In this document: piece after piece, positions 1-9,076 of the stretch
Layout: the number at the start of each line of letters is the position of its first letter
Position numbering within the stretch: the first letter of the stretch is position 1
NCBI RefSeq assembly: GCF_013009075.1
Contig: NZ_CP053108.1
Location: forward strand, 1,550,001-1,614,000
DNA length: 64,000 nucleotides
Direction of reading: 5' to 3'
From: Halomonas sp. TA22
GTDB lineage: Bacteria; Pseudomonadota; Gammaproteobacteria; Pseudomonadales; Halomonadaceae
The notes under the pieces: generated by a model
Seen by the model: the letters and a program-made list of their open reading frames with translations, nothing else
Database searches by the model: none
Told to the model about the DNA's origin: nothing
Made by a program: the position numbers and the translations under genes

Positions 1-153
1 TTGGTATGCGACGACCTGGCACTGCTCAACTTCGGCCCGCGTACCCCTGCTGCCCTGCTCGACCTGCATCGGACACTGGCCATGCCGGACGCCTCCACCG
101 TTAACGCCGGGAGCGACGCAGCCACCGCCCTCTGCGGGTGGAGCAAGGCATGA
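1..153 (+). CDS. C-terminus of haem/iron periplasmic binding protein (partial)
   Basis: An open frame enters from the left edge and stops with TGA at 151-153; about 50 residues are visible, ending in GWSKA. No diagnostic motif lies in the visible part. The call rests on position: its stop overlaps the start of an FecCD-type permease (ATGA), the usual order substrate-binding protein, permease, ATPase in haem importers. HmuT is the likely identity but is inference. Confidence 0.6.
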   Translation: MVCDDLALLNFGPRTPAALLDLHRTLAMPDASTVNAGSDAATALCGWSKA

Positions 154-1199
154 ACCTGCCCTCGCTGCTTGCCGAGCGTCGCGTACCTCCCCTCCGAGCG
201 GCTCGCCTCTCGCCTGGCAGGGTGCTGGGGTGCATGACGCTTATGGTCGTCGTGGCACTGCTCGCCGGCGCCATGACCGGTCCCGTCGGGCTGCCGCCAC
301 GCGTGCTGCTGGGCGAGCCACCCAGCGATCTCGCCTGGCAGGTGTGGTGGCAACTACGGGTACCGCGGCTGATTCTCGCCGCCCTGGTGGGCGCCATGCT
401 GGCGGGCAGCGGTGCCGCCATGCAGGGACTGTTCCGTAACCCCCTGGCCGATCCGACACTGCTGGGGCTGGCCAGTGGCGCGGGTCTGGCGGTGGCCCTT
501 TGGATCGTGCTGTTCGACGGCAGTGCCGGGCAGTTCGGTCTCTATGGCCAGTTTCTGGCAGGCTTTCTCGGCGCTCTTGGGGTGTGCGTGCTGGTCTTCG
601 CGATGGGCGCTCGGCACCCCGGCGAGAGTGCGCTGTTCACGCTGCTGCTGGCGGGCCTGGCCATTAATACCCTGGCCGGGGCAATGGGCGGCATGCTCGC
701 CTTCATCGCCAGCGACGAGCAGCTCAGGCAGCTCAGCCTGTGGGGCATGGGCAGCCTGTCCCATGCCCTATGGAGCGCCACGCTCGGCGCACTGATCGGC
801 GTTCCCATCGCCCTGGCCGTACTCCTGCGCTGCGCCCGGGGGCTCGACCTGTCGCAGCTCGGCGAACTCACCGCCCACGGCGCCGGGCTCGATGCGCCTC
901 GCCTCAAGCGCCGGGTGGTACTTGCCACCGCGCTGGGCGTGGGCCTGTGCGTGGCGCTGGCCGGCATCATCGGCTTTCTTGGTCTGCTGGTACCGCACTG
1001 CCTGCGGCTGTGGCTCGGCCCGGGGCACAGGCTGCTGCTGCCCGCCTCGATGCTCGGCGGGGCACTGCTGCTGATCGTGGCCGATAGCCTGGCGCGCAGC
1101 CTGGCAAGCCCCGCCGAGATTCCCGTCGGCCTGCTCACCAGCCTGCTCGGCGGACCCTACTTCCTGTGGCTACTGCTCAAGGGACCGGCCCGATGCTGA
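150..1199 (+). CDS. hmuU: FecCD-family ABC permease, haem-type importer
   Basis: Inner-membrane permease of about 349 residues, the usual size for BtuC/FecCD/HmuU proteins, with many hydrophobic segments and the family signatures GNPLADPTLLG (near residue 100) and GFLGLLVPH (near residue 280). An in-frame GTG lies at 138, but the ATG at 150 has GGAG seven bases upstream and overlaps the previous stop, so it is preferred. It should pair with the following ATPase to import haem. Cobalamin or siderophore permeases share the fold, so the substrate is inferred from the HmuV-like partner. Confidence 0.85.
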   Translation: MNLPSLLAERRVPPLRAARLSPGRVLGCMTLMVVVALLAGAMTGPVGLPPRVLLGEPPSDLAWQVWWQLRVPRLILAALVGAMLAGSGAAMQGLFRNPLADPTLLGLASGAGLAVALWIVLFDGSAGQFGLYGQFLAGFLGALGVCVLVFAMGARHPGESALFTLLLAGLAINTLAGAMGGMLAFIASDEQLRQLSLWGMGSLSHALWSATLGALIGVPIALAVLLRCARGLDLSQLGELTAHGAGLDAPRLKRRVVLATALGVGLCVALAGIIGFLGLLVPHCLRLWLGPGHRLLLPASMLGGALLLIVADSLARSLASPAEIPVGLLTSLLGGPYFLWLLLKGPARC

Positions 1200-1948
1200 G
1201 TCTGGAGAATGCCGGCTTCACTACCACCCCCGCCCTGGTCCCCTTCAGCGATCGCCTCGTTCCCGGCGAGCTGCTGGCGATCGTCGGTCCCAACGGCGCT
1301 GGGAAGAGCACTCTGATCAGTTTGCTGTCGGGTTATCGTCGCGCGGAAATGGGCAGCGTCAGCCTTGATGGGCAGGCACTGCAGCACTGGCAGCCACAAG
1401 CGCTGGCCAGGCGCCGCGCGCTGGTCGCCCAGAAGGTCGCCCTGGGGTTTGATTGGCCGGTGATACAGCTAGTGGCGCTGGGCGGTCAGGCGCTGCCGGA
1501 GCGGGTCGCAGCCGCGCTTGCCGCGCTGGACCTGACGCCGCTGGCGCGGCGCGGGGCAATGAGCCTTTCGGGAGGCGAGACACAGCGTGTGATGATCGCC
1601 AGGGCGCTGTGCCAGCTCGGACAACCCGGCGAGCGTGACGCCGGCGGCATCCTGCTGCTCGACGAACCGACCAGTGCCTTGGATATCGGCCAGCAGCAGC
1701 GCCTGATGAGGCTGCTACGCCGCCTGGCGGAGCAGCACGGCATGGCGATCTGCTGCGTGCTGCACGACCTCAACCTGGCGGCGCGTTACGCCCACCGCAT
1801 CTGGTTGCTGGAGCGAGGCTCACGGATCGCCAGCGGGGCGCCAGGCGAGGTGCTGACAGCGTCGCGCCTGATCCGGGTATTTGGCGTGGAACTCGAGAGC
1901 TGCATCGCTGGCAGCGATGGGGCGCCGGTATTGCGGCTGGCTCCCTGA
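1193..1948 (+). CDS. hmuV: Haem ABC transporter ATP-binding protein
   Basis: ABC ATPase of 251 residues with Walker A (GPNGAGKST), signature LSGGE, Walker B (ILLLDEPTSALD) and the switch His in VLHDLNLAARYA. The stretch from Walker B to the C-terminus resembles HmuV more than FecE or BtuD. The ATG at 1193 overlaps the permease stop by 7 bp, showing translational coupling. It powers haem-type uptake with the two upstream genes. An earlier in-frame start at 1166 lies inside the permease gene and is unlikely. Confidence 0.87.
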   Translation: MLSLENAGFTTTPALVPFSDRLVPGELLAIVGPNGAGKSTLISLLSGYRRAEMGSVSLDGQALQHWQPQALARRRALVAQKVALGFDWPVIQLVALGGQALPERVAAALAALDLTPLARRGAMSLSGGETQRVMIARALCQLGQPGERDAGGILLLDEPTSALDIGQQQRLMRLLRRLAEQHGMAICCVLHDLNLAARYAHRIWLLERGSRIASGAPGEVLTASRLIRVFGVELESCIAGSDGAPVLRLAP

Positions 1949-1962
1949 CCCTGCAAGCTCCG

Positions 1963-3084
1963 CTACTCCCTGGCCTCCGCTCTAAGCTCCTCCCGAGCAT
2001 CTTCATGTACCTGCTGTAGACCGCTTGCGGAGATATATCCCAGGCGGTGAGCATGTTCGGCCATGGCGCCGCTGTCGGCGGCAAGCAATAGCTCACAGTC
2101 GATATGGCGGATCTCGTCACGCAGCTTATCGATCGCCCGTTCGCGGTTGGCACGCTGATCGATGCTGCGGATGTAGATCGCCTTCACGCGCTCGGGATAC
2201 TCCTTGACGATGCGCGTGTAGACCTCCGGGTCGTGCTGGCCGCTGTCGCCGATCAGCACGCAGGGCATGTCCTCGAAAAGCGCCAGCATGCGCGTGATCA
2301 GCTCATACTTATGCTCCTCGGCACGCCGCGGCCAAGGGTGACGCCAGGAGAGTCCCCATTCGCGCAGGAACAGGATCGGACCGACGGGAATGCGGTTGAG
2401 CTGGAAGAACGTCTCGAGCACCTCGTAGATGCTCCAAGGACCGCGAGAGACGTAGAGAATCGGCCGGCGCGCCTCACCATCATGACCGACATACAGTGCC
2501 TGATAAAAGGCCGCAACGCCGGGAAAGGCGGTGCGGTGATGTGCCTTCTCGACGAACAGGCGATAGAGCATGCGCAGCTTGTCGGCCACCCCGGTGAACA
2601 TCACCGTATCGTCGATATCGCTGATCACCACCAGGTCGGTATCGGGCGGCGGGATGTAGACCTCGGCGAAGGAACTGACGGACTCATTGAGCGCCTCGAC
2701 ATGCAGCTCGGCCTGGTGCCAGGTCTGCTGCCCAGGCAGGAGATGATCGAGAGGCAGATGAGCATTGAAGTAGCCGTCGCGGTCAGTGGTCACCGTGATC
2801 ACGTTGTCGCCCAAGGTGACACGCACCGCAACGTCCGCCAGCCCCCGTCGGGCGATACGCCTGATCACATCGGCGGTATCGCGCAAGGCACCGCGCCGAG
2901 GGATGACCTGCCCCAGCGACGCCTGGCGAAACACCCGGCCCATCAAGAAGGCCTCCTGCTGCGATCCATAGCCGCGGTACGGATGTATTACCACCCCACC
3001 CCGGCCACGGTCGCGCTTCATGGGCTTGGCCGCAATATGCAGTAGACGCTTGAAGAAGCGTTTGAGGCCACCCCGCGCCCCCAT
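1963..3084 (-). CDS. App1-like phosphatidate phosphatase domain protein (DUF2183)
   Basis: About 373 residues. The central part carries the HAD-type DxDxT motif (ISDIDDTVMFTG), and downstream come YVSRGPWSIY and LIGDSGQHDPEVY, the pattern of the DUF2183/App1 family, whose yeast member dephosphorylates phosphatidate. The N-terminal half has the beta-rich region usual in bacterial members. Two nearby ATGs exist (3093 and 3084). GGAGG touches the first and sits nine bases before the second, so 3084 is chosen. The bacterial substrate is unknown. Confidence 0.8.
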   Translation of the reverse strand: MGARGGLKRFFKRLLHIAAKPMKRDRGRGGVVIHPYRGYGSQQEAFLMGRVFRQASLGQVIPRRGALRDTADVIRRIARRGLADVAVRVTLGDNVITVTTDRDGYFNAHLPLDHLLPGQQTWHQAELHVEALNESVSSFAEVYIPPPDTDLVVISDIDDTVMFTGVADKLRMLYRLFVEKAHHRTAFPGVAAFYQALYVGHDGEARRPILYVSRGPWSIYEVLETFFQLNRIPVGPILFLREWGLSWRHPWPRRAEEHKYELITRMLALFEDMPCVLIGDSGQHDPEVYTRIVKEYPERVKAIYIRSIDQRANRERAIDKLRDEIRHIDCELLLAADSGAMAEHAHRLGYISASGLQQVHEDAREELRAEARE

Positions 3085-3267
3085 CAGGCCCATCCTCCAG
3101 GATAGCGTGAAGCACGGGGGCGCTGGCTACCGTCAACGGAAGCTCTATCGGTGGGTAATCGCGTCATCGTGACCTCCATGTCGTGATGTCTGTTTCGTCG
3201 CATTGGTCGGACGCCACACGCTTCCAGTGTGCGGCAGTGCCCCGTCAAGTCAAGCCGCTCAAACACG

Positions 3268-3293
3268 AACGCCCCGCCATAAGGCGAGGCGTT
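3268..3293 (-). terminator. Probable terminator of the cysDN operon
   Basis: An inverted repeat with arms AACGCCTCGCC and GGCGGGGCGTT around a TTAT loop lies 20 bases past the cysN stop on the minus strand. The following sequence is only moderately T-rich (CGTGTTTG), so termination may be partial. Confidence 0.6.
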
Positions 3294-3313
3294 GGTCGAG
3301 CCGTTCACCAGGC

Positions 3314-4756
3314 TCAACGCTTGAATAGCTCGCGCACGTCTCTGGCCTCCCAGTGCGGGAAGCGCTTGCGAACCAGCGCGTTCAATTCGACCTCGAAGGC
3401 GTGCCAGTCGACATCGCTCTTCGCACCATCGCCACCCGCAGCCACCCCGCGAATCATTCCCGCGCCCACGGTCACGTTGGAGAGACGGTCGATGACGATG
3501 AAACTGCCGGTGCCGGGGCTCCTGCGGTAGTCATCCAGCGGTACCTTGGCGGTCAGTTCCACCTGGCAGCGGGCGATGGCATTGAGCGTGAGCGACTCGG
3601 CGGCGTGCTTCTCCAGCGAGTTGACATCGATCTGGTAGTCGATGGCGCTCACCTCGCCGGAGAGATCGCGGGTAGCGAGCTTGAAGTCATACAGCCGACC
3701 CGGCGCCAGCGCATCCTCGTGCATCCACACGATGTCCGCTTCGAAGGCATTCGAGAGCGGTACCTCGGCCTCCTCGGCAACGATCCAGTCGCCCCGCGAG
3801 ATATCGATCTCATCTTCCAGGGTGACGGTGACCGCCTGCCCCGGATACGCGATCTCGAGATCGCCATCGAAGGTGACGATGCGCTCGACCGTGGAGCGCT
3901 TGCCCGAGGGCAGCGCCTTGATCTTCTGCCCCGGACGCAGGATCCCGGCGGCAAGGGTGCCGCAGTAGCCGCGGAAATCGAGATTGGGACGATTGACGTA
4001 CTGCACCGGCAGGCGCAGGTCGGCAAGATTCTGATCGCGGCTGATCTCGACGGTCTCGAGCAGTTCGATGAGCGTTCGGTTCCCATATCCTTCTTGAAAA
4101 TACCACGGGGTACGTTCGCTGCGGTTGACGACATTGTCGCCCTCCAGCGCCGACATCGGCACGAAGCGAATGTCGCTGGCCTGCAAGTTGGTGGCGAACT
4201 GGCGGTAATCGGCGACGATCTCATCGAAGCGCGCCTGGGAGAAGTCGACCAGGTCCATCTTGTTGACCGCGATCACCAGATGCTGGATGCCCAGCAGGTC
4301 GGCGATGAAGCTGTGCCGACGGGTCTGGGTCTGTACGCCGTAGCGGGCGTCGATCAGGATGATCGCGAGGCTCGCCGTGGAGGCGCCAGTGGCCATGTTG
4401 CGGGTGTACTGCTCGTGTCCCGGGGTGTCGGCGATGATGAACTTGCGCTTGTCGGTGGAGAAGAAGCGGTACGCCACGTCGATGGTGATGCCCTGCTCGC
4501 GCTCGGACTGCAGGCCGTCGACGAGCAGCGCGAGATCGACGGCATCACCGGTGGTGCCGCTGGTCTTGGAGGCCTGGGTGATGGCGGCGAGCTGATCTTC
4601 GTAGATCATCTTGGAGTCGTGCAAGAGCCGGCCGATCAGGGTCGACTTGCCGTCGTCGACGCTGCCGCAGGTGATGAAGCGCAGCAGGTCCTTGTTCTCG
4701 TGCTCGTGCAGGTACTGCTCGATGTTCTCGGCAATCAGGTTGGACTGGTGTGACAT
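3314..4756 (-). CDS. cysN: Sulfate adenylyltransferase GTPase subunit CysN
   Basis: 480 residues, the usual CysN length, without a CysC (APS kinase) fusion. GTP-binding motifs are visible: P-loop GSVDDGKST, switch region [16 protein letters not shown] and NKMD. With CysD it forms ATP sulfurylase, which makes adenosine 5'-phosphosulfate in assimilatory sulfate activation. The start at 4756 (MSHQSN) overlaps the cysD stop by one base (TAATG). A longer frame upstream lies inside cysD and is rejected. Confidence 0.96.
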   Translation of the reverse strand: MSHQSNLIAENIEQYLHEHENKDLLRFITCGSVDDGKSTLIGRLLHDSKMIYEDQLAAITQASKTSGTTGDAVDLALLVDGLQSEREQGITIDVAYRFFSTDKRKFIIADTPGHEQYTRNMATGASTASLAIILIDARYGVQTQTRRHSFIADLLGIQHLVIAVNKMDLVDFSQARFDEIVADYRQFATNLQASDIRFVPMSALEGDNVVNRSERTPWYFQEGYGNRTLIELLETVEISRDQNLADLRLPVQYVNRPNLDFRGYCGTLAAGILRPGQKIKALPSGKRSTVERIVTFDGDLEIAYPGQAVTVTLEDEIDISRGDWIVAEEAEVPLSNAFEADIVWMHEDALAPGRLYDFKLATRDLSGEVSAIDYQIDVNSLEKHAAESLTLNAIARCQVELTAKVPLDDYRRSPGTGSFIVIDRLSNVTVGAGMIRGVAAGGDGAKSDVDWHAFEVELNALVRKRFPHWEARDVRELFKR

Positions 4757-5667
4757 TAGAAGTACCCCTCGCGCTTCTTCTTCTCCATCGAGCCGGCCTG
4801 GTCGTGGTCGATGGCACGGCCGCTGCGCTCGCTGGTGCGGGTCAGCAGCATTTCCTGGATGATCTCGGGCAGCGTGGCGGCCTGGGACTCCACGGCGCCG
4901 GTCAGCGGGTAGCAGCCCAGCGTGCGGAAGCGCACCCACTTGTGCTCGGGCACTTCGCCCTCATCGAGCGGCAGGCGCTCGTCGTCGACCATGATCTGCA
5001 TGCCGTCGCGCTCGACCACCGGCCGCTTGGCGGCGTAGTAGAGCGGTACGATGGGGATCTCTTCGAGGTAGATGTACTGCCAGATGTCGAGCTCGGTCCA
5101 GTTGGAGAGCGGGAAGACGCGGATCGATTCGCCCTTGTTGATCTTGGCGTTGTAGACGTTCCACAGCTCGGGGCGCTGGTTCTTGGGGTCCCAGCGATGG
5201 TACTTGTCGCGGAACGAGTAGACGCGCTCCTTGGCCCGCGAGGCCTCCTCGTCGCGACGCGCACCGCCAAAGGCGGCATCGAAGCCGTGCTGGGAGAGCG
5301 CCTGCTTGAGGGCCTGGGTCTTCATGATGTCGGTGTACTTGGCGCTGCCGTGCTCGAAGGGGTTGATGTTCGCCGCGCGCCCCTCTTCGTTGGTGTGCAC
5401 CAGCAGCTCCATGCCCGCTTCCGATGCCATGCGGTTGCGAAACTCGATCATCTCGCGGAACTTCCAGGTGGTGTCGATGTGCATCAGGGGAAACGGCGGC
5501 GTGCCCGGGTAGAAGGCCTTGCGCGCCAGATGCAGCATCACCGAGGAGTCCTTGCCGATGGAGTAGAGCATCACCGGATGACGAAACTCGGCCGCCACCT
5601 CTCGGATGATATGGATCGACTCCGCTTCGAGCTGCTTCAAGTGGGTCTGGCGTTCGGGGGAAAGCAT
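4756..5667 (-). CDS. cysD: Sulfate adenylyltransferase subunit CysD
   Basis: 303 residues, matching the family (E. coli CysD is 302). The PP-loop type motif [15 protein letters not shown] and the conserved R-rich stretch near residue 200 ([13 protein letters not shown]) are present. It is the catalytic subunit that adenylylates sulfate, driven by CysN GTP hydrolysis. The ATG at 5667 aligns with the family N-terminus; a TTG four codons upstream is less likely. First gene of a two-gene cysDN operon. Confidence 0.96.
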   Translation of the reverse strand: MLSPERQTHLKQLEAESIHIIREVAAEFRHPVMLYSIGKDSSVMLHLARKAFYPGTPPFPLMHIDTTWKFREMIEFRNRMASEAGMELLVHTNEEGRAANINPFEHGSAKYTDIMKTQALKQALSQHGFDAAFGGARRDEEASRAKERVYSFRDKYHRWDPKNQRPELWNVYNAKINKGESIRVFPLSNWTELDIWQYIYLEEIPIVPLYYAAKRPVVERDGMQIMVDDERLPLDEGEVPEHKWVRFRTLGCYPLTGAVESQAATLPEIIQEMLLTRTSERSGRAIDHDQAGSMEKKKREGYF

Positions 5668-5828
5668 CGCGACTGGCAACCTCGCTGACCGTAGCGCGCC
5701 GCAGCAGGCGGCAGCGCCTATACGCTGAGCTGCCCTTGCTGATCCGACGATCGTAAGGCAAGGGCAGCATGATGGCGCTAGGTTACCGAGAGGAAGATGA
5801 TAACGTCAAAGAATTAAGAACTATCTTT

Positions 5829-6599
5829 TTAGCCCATAAGTGCATAAGACGAGATGACTGTGCGTCCAATCGTTACTCGCTCGACCCAGGTGGTCAGCGT
5901 ATCGCCCTCGAGATCGATCACCCGGTAGCCGGGCCGCGAGGCCTGATCGATGGCGAACTCCCTGGCCCTGCCTAGGAATTGGTCGGCAGTGGCCGGGCTG
6001 CCATAAACGGCCACTTCCCCCCCCTTGATCGGCTGTCGACCGACGAAGGCTTGATGAATATGGCCACACACTATCGCCTTGACATGAGCGAAGGGGGCAA
6101 GGCTCTGCCAGAACGCCTCGCGATCGGCAAGGCCGATGGCATCCAGCCAGGCGCAACCCACCTTCACCGGAGGGTGATGCATGGCCAGCAGGGTCGGCCG
6201 CGTGTCGCCCTCGAGCCGCTCGGCCAGCGCCAAGAGCTGCTCATCGCCCAGCTCTCCGTGGGGTTCGCCGCTGACCTGCGTATCGAGCAGCACCAAGCGC
6301 CAGCCGCCGAGATCGACCTCCCGGTGCAGTGGCTGGATATCGGTCATGTGCTGCTGCTGGTCGTGGTTGCCGGGCAGCCAGAACCACGGGCAACCCAAAG
6401 TGGCGAAGGCTGCGTAGGCATGCTGATAGGAGGCTGGGGTATCATCCTGGGAAACATCTCCCGTGACCAGCAGCATATCGGGCCGCCATTTGCGGGCATG
6501 CGCCACTACCGCGTGCAACTGACGCAGGGGGAACCCCGCCCGGGAGCGCCCCTGTGGGTCGGCATACAGGTGGCAATCGGTGACTTGCAGCAGCCTCAT
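5829..6599 (-). CDS. cpdA: 3',5'-cyclic-AMP phosphodiesterase CpdA
   Basis: 256-residue metallophosphoesterase beginning MRLLQVTDCHLY, with the metal-binding motifs DCH, TGDVSQD, LPGNHD, MHHPP and CGHIHQ in order. It hydrolyses cAMP. The order nudF, DUF1249 gene, cpdA on the same strand is the usual gammaproteobacterial arrangement, supporting CpdA over a generic phosphoesterase. The start at 6599 is chosen from the conserved N-terminus; the frame is open 22 codons further upstream but that part overlaps the neighbouring gene. Confidence 0.9.
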   Translation of the reverse strand: MRLLQVTDCHLYADPQGRSRAGFPLRQLHAVVAHARKWRPDMLLVTGDVSQDDTPASYQHAYAAFATLGCPWFWLPGNHDQQQHMTDIQPLHREVDLGGWRLVLLDTQVSGEPHGELGDEQLLALAERLEGDTRPTLLAMHHPPVKVGCAWLDAIGLADREAFWQSLAPFAHVKAIVCGHIHQAFVGRQPIKGGEVAVYGSPATADQFLGRAREFAIDQASRPGYRVIDLEGDTLTTWVERVTIGRTVISSYALMG

Positions 6600-6607
6600 G
6601 GGCGTCC

Positions 6608-7054
6608 TTAGCGCAGAGCAGGAAGATCGAGCGAGTGACCATGCGCCAGGGCATGCTCCAGCCACTCGCCAAGAAAGCGGTTGAGCTGCAGCTTCTCGTC
6701 TGGCTGGTGCATGCGCGCGTTAGGATAGCGATAGCGTCCGTCGAAATGGCGCTGACGCTGGAAATCGGTCACTTCGGCCATGCGCACATCATGGTAGAGA
6801 TGCACCTGCATGCGCGGCGGCTCAATGAAGTCGTCCAGCACGCCGGTCTGGGATACCCGCACGATGGTGGTATAGGGCGCACGCTCCAGCACTTCTAGCC
6901 ATAGCGAGCCGAAGCGGGCCTCACGCCCCTTGAGCGCCACCTCGCGAACCTCGCTTGCCTCCAGTTCGCCCAACAGGCGGGACAGGCGCAGGTAATTGGC
7001 CGTGCACTCTCCTTGCAACGTTTTCAGATCGGTGACATAGGCGGTTCTCGCCAC
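6608..7054 (-). CDS. yqiB: DUF1249 protein (YqiB-like)
   Basis: 148 residues with the family's YxxVTDL start and a C-terminal half rich in Tyr/His (YHDVRMAEVTDFQ). The function is unknown; the family is almost always found between nudF and cpdA, as here. A GTG start at 7054 is preferred because AAGGAGGT lies just upstream, inside the end of nudF, leaving a 4-bp gap. An ATG at 7111 would overlap nudF by 53 bp. Confidence 0.85.
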   Translation of the reverse strand: MARTAYVTDLKTLQGECTANYLRLSRLLGELEASEVREVALKGREARFGSLWLEVLERAPYTTIVRVSQTGVLDDFIEPPRMQVHLYHDVRMAEVTDFQRQRHFDGRYRYPNARMHQPDEKLQLNRFLGEWLEHALAHGHSLDLPALR

Positions 7055-7058
7055 AGGC

Positions 7059-7697
7059 TTACCTCCTTGCACGCAATGAAGCCCGTTCCCTCGCCAACCA
7101 GTAGAGGGCAATCAGGCACATGGCATTGTCGAGTCGTCCGGCGTCGAGGAGTTCCCACGCTTTGATAAACGGTAGCACATGAACCTGTATATCCTCATGT
7201 TCATGCTCAAGACCATGCACCCCACCCACCCCCTGACTGTCGACCAGGCCGCAGAACAACGTGACCTGCTCATTGCAGGCACCGGGACTTGGATAGTAGG
7301 TATGCAGCTCGATCAGCTCGCCAATCTCGCAGCCCGCCTCCTCGACGGCTTCGCGGCGTGCCACCTCGGCAGGCGACTCGCCCGCCTCGACGAGGCCAGC
7401 AACAGGCTCGAGCTTCCAAGGGCTAAGCGGGTCATCCAGGGCGCCGGCACGAATCTGCTCGACCATCACCACGGCGTCGCGCTCGACATCGTAGAGCAGC
7501 ACGCCGACCGCATCGTGACGAACGTGGACCTCGCGCACCACCTCATTGCTCAAGCCGCCGGAAAAGCGCTGATGACGTAGATGACGTCGCTCAAGGCGGA
7601 AGAAACCTTGGTAAAGACATTCGTCGTCGAGACGCTCGATATCCGCCTGGGTGAAGCGTGGCGTCAACGGGAAGGGTGGCGCGGCATGCTCGGTCAT
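7059..7697 (-). CDS. nudF: ADP-ribose pyrophosphatase, Nudix
   Basis: 212 residues. The Nudix box GxxxxxExxxxREUxEExG is seen as GLVEAGESPAEVARREAVEEAG. It hydrolyses ADP-ribose to AMP and ribose 5-phosphate. The start at 7697 (MTEHAAPP) has GGAG upstream and matches the family length of about 209. It heads the nudF, DUF1249, cpdA run. Confidence 0.93.
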   Translation of the reverse strand: MTEHAAPPFPLTPRFTQADIERLDDECLYQGFFRLERRHLRHQRFSGGLSNEVVREVHVRHDAVGVLLYDVERDAVVMVEQIRAGALDDPLSPWKLEPVAGLVEAGESPAEVARREAVEEAGCEIGELIELHTYYPSPGACNEQVTLFCGLVDSQGVGGVHGLEHEHEDIQVHVLPFIKAWELLDAGRLDNAMCLIALYWLARERASLRARR

Positions 7698-7770
7698 GGG
7701 CTCTCCGGGACGGGACGATACGCCATTATCGCGACCCGCGCCGAAGAATGCCAATCGCGCCCGTGACGCA

Positions 7771-8412
7771 CTACCTCAGAGTGGCGAGAAAACGCCGCGC
7801 CTCTTCACGAAGCGATTCATCCGAGCGTTCGCGCTGCTCGCGCGCCAGCCCCTCCACTGCGCGGCTTGCATGTTTGCGCGCTTCGCCCGTGCGCCCCTCA
7901 TCCTCCAAAAAGACGGCGTAGTAGTAATTCACATCGATGCCGCCAGGGCGAATCTCCAGCGCCTGGCGAAACATCTGCTCGGCGGTATTGCTGTTGCCAA
8001 ATCCCAATGGCCGCCCCGGCACTCGGTCGTAGAGGGCGCCGAGGGTGACGTAGGCCGAGCCGTTGTCGCCACGCGGATCGAGCCTGATCGCACGCTCCAG
8101 CGCGTCGCGGGCATCCCGGGCCAGCCCCAGCGCGCCCATTCCGCCCCGCTCCTGGGCATGCGACGCCAGCACGATCCCCTTCCATAGCCAGGCGTCGGCC
8201 TCGGAGGAGTGAGCGCCAGCCAACGACGAGGCCTCACCGGAGAGCGACTCCAGCGCCGAGCGCCGCTGACTTGAGGGCATCTCGGTGACGATATGCTCCC
8301 AGCGCTCCTTGAGCGATGAGAGCGCCTCTTCATGGCTGTCGGCCAGGCCCAGGGGGGATAGCGCCAACCCAGCGGCCAGGCACCCGGCCAACCAGCAGTT
8401 GCGTAGTTTCAT
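7771..8412 (-). CDS. Exported TPR-like protein
   Basis: 213 residues with a signal peptide (MKLRNCWLAGCLAAGLALS, likely cleaved after LGLA). The remainder is helical, with Ala/Leu/Arg-rich repeats resembling tetratricopeptide units (ALERAIRLDP, MFRQALEIRPGG), spacing typical of TPR helices. Probably a periplasmic scaffold. No enzymatic motif is seen. It is transcribed toward nudF with a 73-bp gap and divergently from greB. Confidence 0.75.
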   Translation of the reverse strand: MKLRNCWLAGCLAAGLALSPLGLADSHEEALSSLKERWEHIVTEMPSSQRRSALESLSGEASSLAGAHSSEADAWLWKGIVLASHAQERGGMGALGLARDARDALERAIRLDPRGDNGSAYVTLGALYDRVPGRPLGFGNSNTAEQMFRQALEIRPGGIDVNYYYAVFLEDEGRTGEARKHASRAVEGLAREQRERSDESLREEARRFLATLR

Positions 8413-8536
8413 GGGCGAACTCCTGCGTTGTTATAATCGAGGGACGGCGCCATTGAGCAGCGCTTACCTGCACTGTAACGAACGTTTGAATTAACCACCT
8501 TGCGACTTGTGTCGTAGAGCCAACAGGACCCCACCG

Positions 8537-9076
8537 ATGAAAGGCCGCAACATGACGCGCTGGCGCGATCCCGCCAAGGATCCCCGCCAGGAAGCCAAGA
8601 GCCATCTGATCACCGCCGAGGGCTTCGCGCGCCTCAAGGGCATTCACGAGCACCTGTCACGGGTCAAGCGTCCGCAGCTGTCGGCCAAGGTCGGCGAGGC
8701 GGCGGCACTGGGCGATCGCAGCGAGAATGCCGACTACACCTATAACAAGAAGGAGCTCAACCGCGTCATTGCGCGCATTCGCTATCTTGGCAAGCGACTC
8801 GACGAACTGCAGGTGGTCGATCGCCTACCGGCGGATACCGGACGCGTCTATTTCGGCGCCTTCGTGACGCTTGAGGACGAGACGGGGGAGGAACTCGATA
8901 TCCGCATCGTTGGCCACGACGAGACCGACACCGCCAAGCGCTGGATCAGTATCGATGCCCCGCTGGCCAAGGCGCTACTCGGCAAGGCGCTGGACGACGA
9001 CGTGACGGTCGCGGCCCCTGGTGGCGAGACGACCTATATCATCACCGAGATCATTTACCGCGCCCCTGATGCCTGA
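8537..9076 (+). CDS. greB: Transcription elongation factor GreB
   Basis: 179 residues with an N-terminal coiled coil carrying the acidic tip (GDRSENADYTYNKKEL), a family hallmark, and the C-terminal FKBP-like domain. GreB stimulates RNA polymerase cleavage of backtracked transcripts. The start at 8537 has AGGA eight bases upstream; a second ATG at 8552 is possible. Its 3' end overlaps the convergent rsmC gene by 26 bp. Confidence 0.93.
   Translation: MKGRNMTRWRDPAKDPRQEAKSHLITAEGFARLKGIHEHLSRVKRPQLSAKVGEAAALGDRSENADYTYNKKELNRVIARIRYLGKRLDELQVVDRLPADTGRVYFGAFVTLEDETGEELDIRIVGHDETDTAKRWISIDAPLAKALLGKALDDDVTVAAPGGETTYIITEIIYRAPDA

Noticed and set aside
2104-3045. 313-residue open frame opposite the DUF2183 gene
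   Set aside because: Antisense shadow; no ribosome site and no domain pattern.
3353-4753. 466-residue open frame opposite cysN
   Set aside because: Antisense shadow in high-GC DNA; cysN motifs on the minus strand are unambiguous.
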